DNA of 64,000 nucleotides, taken from positions 31,576,570 through 31,640,569 of the forward strand of contig NC_090707.1 in the NCBI RefSeq assembly GCF_040954835.1, given 5' to 3'. The translations under genes and the position numbers were made by a program. Each line of letters starts with the position of its first letter. Position 1 is the stretch's first letter. A model generated the notes under the pieces. It made no database searches. It was not told where the DNA came from and saw nothing but the letters and a program-made list of their open reading frames with translations. The DNA comes from Lepisosteus oculatus. Its lineage: Eukaryota > Chordata > Actinopteri > Semionotiformes > Lepisosteidae. Positions 57,468 through 64,000 of the stretch are shown piece after piece.

Positions 57468-60400
57468 CTGCAACACAATAACATAGGCATAAAATGACTT
57501 AAAATATTTCTTCTCTTTGACACTGTGGGTTACACCTGAAAATGTATAAGTGGCATAATTTGTTCTTTGTGTTATGCAACTTTCTTCTTTCCTTTAAGGA
57601 TTTATAAAAATGTAACACCACTGTTTATTCAAATAATAATGTAATTCATTTTTTCTAATGATAAACTTAACTGAAATTCTCCATGAAGCACATAGTTACC
57701 GACTGTGATAAAATCATGTACTGTACTTAGAAGTTAAACCATGTACAACAGAAACGTGAAATATATTGCCTCCTTTTGAATCCACATGCTAAACTTTAAC
57801 CTTCACGCTGAACTCCCTGATGGGGAATGTTTAAAAACTTAAACGTTTTAAGTGCTTTCTGAGTCCTGGAGTTTCTTCAAGAAAGCTACTTCACAGACAG
57901 GAGGGTTAGGGTGTAGAGAAAAGTATATATAAGATGTGTAGAGCCATATCCTCTACGAGTAATACAACAATAAGCCTCAAATACGATGCTCCTTGTATGT
58001 ATATAATCAAGTTTGGCTTGACGAACGGACACTTCAGGCTCAAATCTCTTGGTTTCTACATTTGTTTGCCTCTACTGTAGTATCTTGGTTTGACAGCTGT
58101 TTCAAGGCTGAAAATTGTCATACAGTATGAAATAACTTTGTAATTACTGGTTAAGCCCCACAAACAATCAATTTGAACTGGTGTAAGGCACTCACCAGGC
58201 CCGTAGGTTATCTTCAGTGTAGTGGCCTGACTGACGGACGTAGCTCTTGGCATTCTCCAATGTGTCGAAGAGTCCCCGGCCCCACTGCTCGAGGGGCTTG
58301 CCTTGGATAGCGTAAGAGGTGAAGAGGGCTGTAGCCAGGGAACCTAGGTAGCCCGTGGGGTGGTGATGGCTCATCCGCCCACTCTCCACGCTTACTGCCA
58401 CCAGCTGCTCCTCCTGGGAAGGGTGGGGGAACCGCAGCCCAATGCACATAGCCCTCATGGCCGCACCACAGCCACCTCCTTTGGGGTTAAATGGGATTTT
58501 CCATCCATCCTTGACATGTGGCTTCAAAAACTGAATGGTCTCAATACATGTTACACCTACAATAAGGACACAGTAGACAGTCACTCTTCAATAAAAGGTG
58601 ATTTATGTCATAGTCCTATACTGGCACTAACGTTCTGCATCCAGCTTCTCTATACTATCAGCTCAAACTATATCTTTTTTTAAAAACAACCTATTCAAAC
58701 CACGATATTTCATGCTTTCCCTTCAGTTGCAAGTTTACCAAAGATTCCATAAAAAACTGATGTTGTGAAAGCCCTTAATCAATGCAGTGTTCATTCTTTT
58801 TTCAGTCTGATCTTTTGGCGTGACACCCGGGACTGAATCAAAGAAATGTATCACTTTTCAAGTCATGATATGAAGAGGTATATTGGAGAGGTGTTTTAAT
58901 GCTGCCCTGGGTGCATGGTGCACCACTACCTGGGTCATTCTTCTGAACAGGCACTTTTCCTGTAATTGTTAGTTAGCACAGTAAATATTAATCAACAGAG
59001 TATTACACAAAAGAAATCTGTTAAATATTAGTAGAAAATCTTAGTTGAATTACCAGGGGCTCTTCCATCCATGTCATCCAAGCAATCTATGTATTTCTGG
59101 GCAAGGACATGATATAGATCTGGCAGCTGTGGCTTGTTCCCCACCTGAACCAAGGCCTCTGCTGTGGCAAGGTGCATGACTGTATCATCACTCACTCTAA
59201 AATCTTTCACATCAATGTTTTTAAGGCCTCCCATTTTAGTCAGCTCCGTATGAATCGCTTCTCCGCTCCGGGAGAATTCCCAGTTCCCATTATTGTAGCC
59301 CAGAGCATCTCCAGCTCCACTGAGCACCATGGCAGCCACATATCTCTCCTCTAATGTCACTGAGGGATTAGACACCTGGCAAGCAGAAAACGAGAGGTAT
59401 TTCAAATAATGTCTTAAAGACCGAGCAATAGGCTGTAAGCACTACACTGGACATTATAGCTATTTCTCCAAGACATTTAATCTTACCTACACTTATCAAC
59501 CATCTCGTTTGACTTTTTAGATTTTATTTCATGCACACTTTGCATACCTCATTTTGGTCTCTTCAGCTTCATCGTGTTTAATATTGAGCATGACAGTACA
59601 ATTTGAAAAAATGAAGTATATTTAATAGGTCAACAGAAATACAGTACATTGTTCTTTCTTTTTTGAGATTAGATTTGCACCATGAAGGACATCAGGAAGT
59701 GTGACATAGATATCTACAATGATACATCAACTGTTGTGTACAACAGACCAATCTGTTGTCCACACATGGGGAGTTCCACATGGGGAATGTAACAATTGTG
59801 GTTTCCTCACTCGACAGACTATAGTCCCGTTCCACATTTGTGGGATGAGCTGAGATGACGTGTGGCATCAAGGGCTCAGTATAGTTAAACATTCACTGAA
59901 CTGAAGATTTTACAATGACAGTGAAATACCATATAATTTCAAATAAAAGAGGTCAAAGTAGTGAAGGAAGACAAATATCTAAGCAAATGATGGAGATGAC
60001 ACTGCCCATGAGATACCAAGAGGTAAGTGTCTGAAGGAGAACCTTCACTGATTTGATTATATAATTGATTAAAATTGAAAAAAACTACAGAAAAATAAAG
60101 AAAAAGTCCACATAAGATGGCAGGTCCGGATTTCATGTAAAAGGAAAGGAAAAGATCTGTGAAGATATGCAATATTTCATCTGTAAAAGATCTGCATTCA
60201 TATATATGTGCATGCATGTTTAAAGTAGTGTATTAATAGTGACACCCAGCCATGTTTTTAAGTCACTGCTACCAGACAATTTATTGGGGCACTTATTGTG
60301 ACTATTTGTTTTGACTATTTGCCTTAGTTAATAACAGGTATTCTTTTCTGCATACTTATCTGTGCATGCAAGAGGTTTACTATAGGGTAATTTCTGCCAC

Positions 60401-61803
60401 TTACTATATGCACAGCAATTAACAGTTAAGCCAACATCTACGATCATTTTAAAAACTGGTTGATGCAGCATAGAAAAGTTAACCAGCTCAAAAATCTCTC
60501 TTAAGATTCAAAGGGAGGAAGGGATTACAGAACGTCTGAACAAGCCTTACAGTGGACAATATAAGCTTATTTCACGTTGCTGAAATCTGGATGATGCAGC
60601 TTGTAGTCACCATTTAGTGGTGAATTCATCAGAGCTCTAAAATTGTCTTAAAATTCAATAAACAAAAATCTCTTTTGGCCACAAATTAAAGGCAAACAGC
60701 TTTTTATTATGTGGAAATAATAAAAAGGGGGCGGAGCTGTGGCACTGTGGCTTAGGATCTGCGCTTTTGGCTGGAAGGTAGGTTACCAGTTAAAATCCTA
60801 TGGCCGGCAAAGGAATCCTACTCCATTGGGCCCCTGAGCAAGGCCCTTAACCCCAGCTGCTACAGGGGCACTGTGACCTGCACTCTGACCCCAAGCTTCT
60901 CTCCCTGTCTGTGTCTCATGGAGAGCAAGCTGGGGTATGCAAAAAGACAAATTCCTAATGCAAGAAATTGTATATGGCTCATAAAATGATCTTATCTTTC
61001 TTAAATGATGCTGCCTGTCATCAATGACCCTTCCTGCAATCGAATCTGAATTTAAGATAAACTGTATCCTGGCAGCTGTATTGGCAACTCCCAGTAATTA
61101 GATAAGAGATGACAATTAGGAAATGATTCTCAAAGGATTTTTTCTCCCAACACATTTAATGATTAAGGATGTTACTACTCACAGTATATACTTCTAATTG
61201 CTTTTGCATTTCATTATTAGTTTTTGTGCACCATTAATGTTGCACCTCCAACTTTATTTTGCAAAATTAAGAATTTGCTTCCTATGTACTTACACTTAAT
61301 GTAAATTTTGGATAAGTTGTATGTGGCCCGGATAAGGGTGTCTGCTCAGAAAATCCATTCAAAAAACTACGAATATACCGTATGTACAACCAACTGTGAC
61401 TTCTAGACTGTGCAATATATTCCATATATTTTAGCTGACTTCTATATGCGCTTGGAAACTCAAAACAGGTTTAGGACCTCTTCAGTGTCACTGGGAATGA
61501 GCTGCCTGACCCAGCTTCACCAAGAACGAATGAAGGAGAAAGTTTGTGTCTGGACTACCTGGAAGATACCTTTGATTCTTTCACATGACCTACCTTGTCA
61601 GGCTCCTTGAAGGGCATCTGGAGTCTGCAACTGTCCACTCCACTAACACTGGGATTAAAACTATCCGGTGTCTCCTTAGAACACATCCCATCCAGCTGTC
61701 GGTTTGACGACGTGTCTTGTAAATTCTTAAATAAAGAGACTGTGATGATCAAGGCAGTCAAAACCAAGATGCAGAAAACACACAGTACTATTTTCTGAAA
61801 CAT
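57062..61803 (-). CDS. ADPRH: ADP-ribosylarginine hydrolase (ARH1 family) with N-terminal membrane segment
   Basis: ARH1 hydrolyses the N-glycosidic bond between ADP-ribose and arginine on proteins, reversing arginine-specific mono-ADP-ribosylation. Coding exons on the minus strand: 61803-61594, 59375-59054, 58556-58196 and 57467-57062, summing to 1299 nt (432 aa plus stop), all GT-AG and in phase. Seen: GDALGYNNG (from 92), the metal motif VSDDTVMH with Asp133/Asp134, [42 protein letters not shown], and the second metal motif HGGDSDST with Asp380/Asp382. This covers the full family domain. The 75 or so extra N-terminal residues are unlike mammalian ARH1. The catalytic exons are certain; the first coding exon is inferred from phase, open frame and splice sites. 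Confidence 0.88.
57468..58195. other. Intron between ADPRH-like exons 3 and 4; nothing recognised
   Basis: AT-rich intron. Confidence 0.55.
58196..58556 (-). other. ADPRH-like coding exon 3
   Basis: It encodes about 120 residues: [14 protein letters not shown], then [20 protein letters not shown], the [14 protein letters not shown] motif and TEDNLRA. The 3' end splits a Trp codon (TG/G). Alignment to mammalian ARH1 is gap-free over most of the exon. Confidence 0.93.
59054..59375 (-). other. ADPRH-like coding exon 2 (N-terminal half of hydrolase fold)
   Basis: It encodes 107 codons from [16 protein letters not shown] to DMDGRAP, and includes the first metal-binding Asp pair. A long pyrimidine tract ending in TTGCCAG directly precedes GTGTCT, so the exon begins here and needs an upstream exon for its start codon. 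Mammalian ARH1 begins with a Met a few residues before YVAAM; no Met exists at that place here. Confidence 0.92.
59376..60726. other. Part of ADPRH-like intron 1; nothing recognised
   Basis: A weak transposase-like stretch near 59825-59890 (CACATTTGTGGGATGAGCTG) is too short to call. No alternative first coding exon for the hydrolase was found here. Confidence 0.5.
60727..60998 (+). repeat. tRNA-like SINE, copy 3
   Basis: GTGGCTTAGGATCTGCGC, GAGCAAGGCCCTTAACCCCAG, CATGGAGAGCAAGCTGGGG and ATAAAATGATCTTATCTTT lie in order. It is within the ADPRH-like intron, opposite to the gene. Confidence 0.85.
61290..61365 (+). repeat. Possible SINE 3' tail (GGATAAGGGTGTCTGCT type)
   Basis: Resembles the tail of common fish SINEs (TTTGGATAAAAGCGTCTGCT). 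Short and diverged. Confidence 0.35.
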
Positions 61804-61933
61804 GCAGAACAGAGAGAGGTCTCTCAATATTCTCTTAATGTATCTCTTTTTTTTCTGATCCAATTAAATGGTGCTGGAAGAATGTAATTTTGTCAGGAAG
61901 AAAGTGAACTGCTGACTCAAACTCTTCTTTCAC
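61594..61933 (-). other. First coding exon of the ADPRH-like gene: 5'UTR plus predicted signal-anchor exon
   Basis: An acceptor lies above 61933 and a donor (GTAGGT) below 61594. The ATG at 61803-61801 is the first AUG on the strand in this exon, and none lies in the proposed upstream exon. It opens MFQK, then a run of about 21 hydrophobic residues ([21 protein letters not shown]), then KNLQ and a polar Ser/Cys/Pro-containing linker to residue 70. The donor is in phase 0 and matches the next exon. Only short positive charge precedes the hydrophobic run, so it may be a type II signal anchor or an uncleaved signal peptide. The AUG context is weak (T at -3, T at +4). In-frame stop TAA at 61866-61864 closes the frame upstream. 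Confidence 0.62.
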
Positions 61934-62394
61934 CTGGAAGGTATACAAAATTAGATTAAATTAGAACAGAATCTGTGCTTGCAGTTCTGGTTATATAAGT
62001 AGTATTGATCTCAAAGCACTTAATTCATTTTTGTCACCACAATATCTCCAGAAAATATGAGAAAGGACTACAGGCGTGTGTTTTAAAGGCATCAATTAAA
62101 TAATAAATAATAATATCGGCATGCATAACTGGATTTTTAAAAAATCTGAATCATAAAAAATAAAAATTTCAAAATCTTAAAAATGCCACCTTAACTATGT
62201 TTTCTGAATCCCCTTATTAAAAAATTAGGGATGGACACACGATGACAAGCAGAACGACCAAGAACACTCGGCCATGACACAGCACTCGTTTTTTCAGTTC
62301 TATTTCTAAAATAACACCTCACTGCTCAGTTTCACTTTCATTAAATTTAAGAAAGAATACCAAATCGTATTGTCTTACATAAATCTTCCACAAA

Positions 62395-62553
62395 GGTGCG
62401 GTGACTCTGTGGCTTAGGATCTGCGCCTGTTTGGCTGGAAGGTTGCCGGTTCAAATCCAGCGGCCGGCAGAGAAATCCTACTGCCTAATAGCTGACCCTG
62501 CGCTCTGACCCCATCCAAGAAATTGCATATGGCCAATAAAGTGATCTTATATA
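62395..62553 (+). repeat. tRNA-like SINE, copy 4, internally deleted
   Basis: GTGGCTTAGGATCTGCGCC, a good B box GGTTCAAATCC, then a deletion and AATAAAGTGATCTTAT tail. Confidence 0.85.
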
Positions 62554-62968
62554 ATAACCGCCCGTATACAGGGCTGGAGACGCCCTCTTCCCTCGTGTGT
62601 CTGCGTAGATGTGATGGTGTATCTCCCCTGTCCCTATGTGTGTAACTTTAATAAATGTCCTGCCAAACCCGTGCCAGAAACTGTTTCTTTCCGTTGCAGT
62701 ACCCTAACCTCAAAATAACTGGACTAATACAGCTAATAAAAAGCTTAAATATTCCCAAATTCACAAGATGATATTTCTGTTTGAGACCTTCAGAATAACG
62801 TAATGAAACGAACCGTTTCAGTTTTAATGAACACATTTGCTCTCCGTCTGAATATGGGACGGAGGACATGTTGTTCAAAAGTCAACCTTTTTCGTATTTA
62901 TCGCTCGATACCCATATATTGAAATCTGTCAAAATTCTGAAATACCTCAAAACCATAGTCGTACTCAC

Positions 62969-63160
62969 CACTAAAAAAAACAGTTTCTTTTTCTTCCCTT
63001 TCTTGAAGAGCTAAAAAAAACAGCACCCGCAGCACAGTAACTAAACACACAAAATCTAGCAAACTCCGAGTTTACGACACTTCCTGGAAAGTCTGCGCCT
63101 GATGTCACGGCCAGAGCAGAACCAAACAGATGCGACAGGTCTCGGTGGTCCTTGAACAAG
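62969..63160 (-). promoter_or_regulatory. Probable non-coding first exon and promoter of the ADPRH-like gene
   Basis: A strong donor (GTGAGT) lies just below 62969. Upstream on the minus strand the sequence is richer in CpG than its surroundings and holds an ETS-like CCAGGAAGTG near 63088-63079. No ATG occurs on the minus strand between 63160 and 62969, so an exon here would be 5'UTR. The transcription start is not defined by the sequence. Confidence 0.45.
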
Positions 63161-63179
63161 TGGATGCAGTTGAAATGAC

Positions 63180-63850
63180 TCTGTATTTCACGAACTTCAA
63201 AATATAAACTATATTTGTATACAAAAAATATAGTTAAAGTAGCCTATTTCATAAAGGTTTAAAAATATTGTAAATAAAACAAAATCGTAAGCCGAAAAGT
63301 GGTCTTATAATGTAACATTAAACATTGATTTTAATGTACAATATCATGCCATTTCCAGTACGTGAGAAATAAACACTAAGAATGTTATATTCCCTCTATA
63401 TATCACGGTGGTGTGGAGCACCAGAGTCTGCGCACACGACCACATTTTTACGTCTGTGTGAACTCAAGATGTACTGTGCTGGAAATGACACGGAATTAAA
63501 ACAGTGGCTGATAAAAACTAAGTGTTTTCTATAGTACTTAGATATACCGTGCTGCCGCCTCTTAAGTAAGGCAGGTGAAACGCCTGCGAGAAAATTAATA
63601 TATGTGTGAATGCCATGCTGTGGCAATTTTTTTGTCAGAAATTGTATGGAATACAATAGTAAATTAGTAAATAGTAAGTAGTAATAACAAATGGCATTTA
63701 ATGTAAACAGGTACAGTATATAAAATGTATTTAAAACATGTACTGTACATAATTTAAGAGTGTCAGCAGTAATCATCAGTGTTTAACGCTTAAATGTTGT
63801 GATACACAATCAGCACAAAGATATCGATAAACTGAAAAAAATGCCTACTG
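63180..63850. other. Upstream flank of the ADPRH-like gene; nothing recognised
   Basis: AT-rich. A 126-codon minus-strand frame at 63396-63776 has no motif and is probably chance. Confidence 0.5.
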
Positions 63851-63854
63851 ATAC

Positions 63855-64000
63855 ATTCATTTTCTAATGGCTTCATCCAATTTAGGGTCATGGGGGAGAT
63901 GGAGCCTATCTTGTGCAAGGTTGGATACACCATGAAGGACACACAGACACAAGGTCCATAATCTCCGTGCTTTTGGGAGGAAACCACAGAACCCAGCAGA
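63855..64000 (-). repeat. tRNA-like dispersed repeat, cut by the window end
   Basis: TTAGGGTCATGGGGGAGATGG, GGACACACAGACACAAGG and TTTTGGGAGGAAACCACAG match the family at 21937. Confidence 0.75.

Noticed and set aside
59054..59405. Hydrolase start at the in-frame ATG at 59405 ([10 protein letters not shown])
   Set aside because: These ten codons are the pyrimidine tract of a strong splice acceptor ending TTGCCAG, so they are most likely intron.
61861..61863. Hydrolase frame starting upstream at DQKKKRY
   Set aside because: The codon is TTG, not ATG, directly after a TAA; the first AUG is at 61803.
62395..62470. A tRNA gene
   Set aside because: A and B box-like sequences are present but no cloverleaf with acceptor stem is seen, and the copies share a SINE body and tail.
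63396..63776. 126-codon minus-strand frame upstream of the ADPRH-like gene
   Set aside because: No motif; Leu/Tyr/Ile-rich as expected of AT-rich DNA.

Overview
This is a vertebrate, fish-like chromosome window. It holds two convergent intron-rich genes buried in mobile-element debris. Long GT-AG introns, 5S-rRNA-headed SINEs, tRNA-like SINEs, Rex1/CR1-type LINE tails and Tc1-like transposons all point to a ray-finned fish. A non-teleost such as a gar or bowfin is my guess from the SINE flavour, not something the sequence proves.

Positions 1192-54383 (+) hold a complete aldehyde oxidase (AOX) gene. I could place 35 coding exons with GT-AG borders. They join without a frame break into 1336 codons plus stop, close to the family's usual length of about 1340. 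All cofactor ligands are present: two 2Fe-2S clusters, FAD and molybdopterin. A Val replaces the substrate-binding Glu of xanthine dehydrogenase, so this is an AOX and not XDH. A Lys occupies the position of the second XDH substrate residue, an Arg.

Positions 57062 to about 63150 (-) hold an ADP-ribosylarginine hydrolase gene (ADPRH/ARH1 family). Three exons encode the whole catalytic domain. The exon that best supplies the start codon (61594-61803) encodes a hydrophobic membrane segment and a linker, giving a predicted 432-residue type II membrane or secreted enzyme. The known mammalian ARH1 is a soluble protein of about 357 residues. This is the most interesting observation in the window.

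The genes are tail to tail, 2.7 kb apart. Introns and flanks carry at least six 5S-headed SINE copies or fragments, four tRNA-like SINEs, two copies of one LINE, several Tc1-like fossils and MITEs, LTR-like pieces, an old integrase remnant, and some repeats I cannot classify. No functional RNA gene or CRISPR array was seen.
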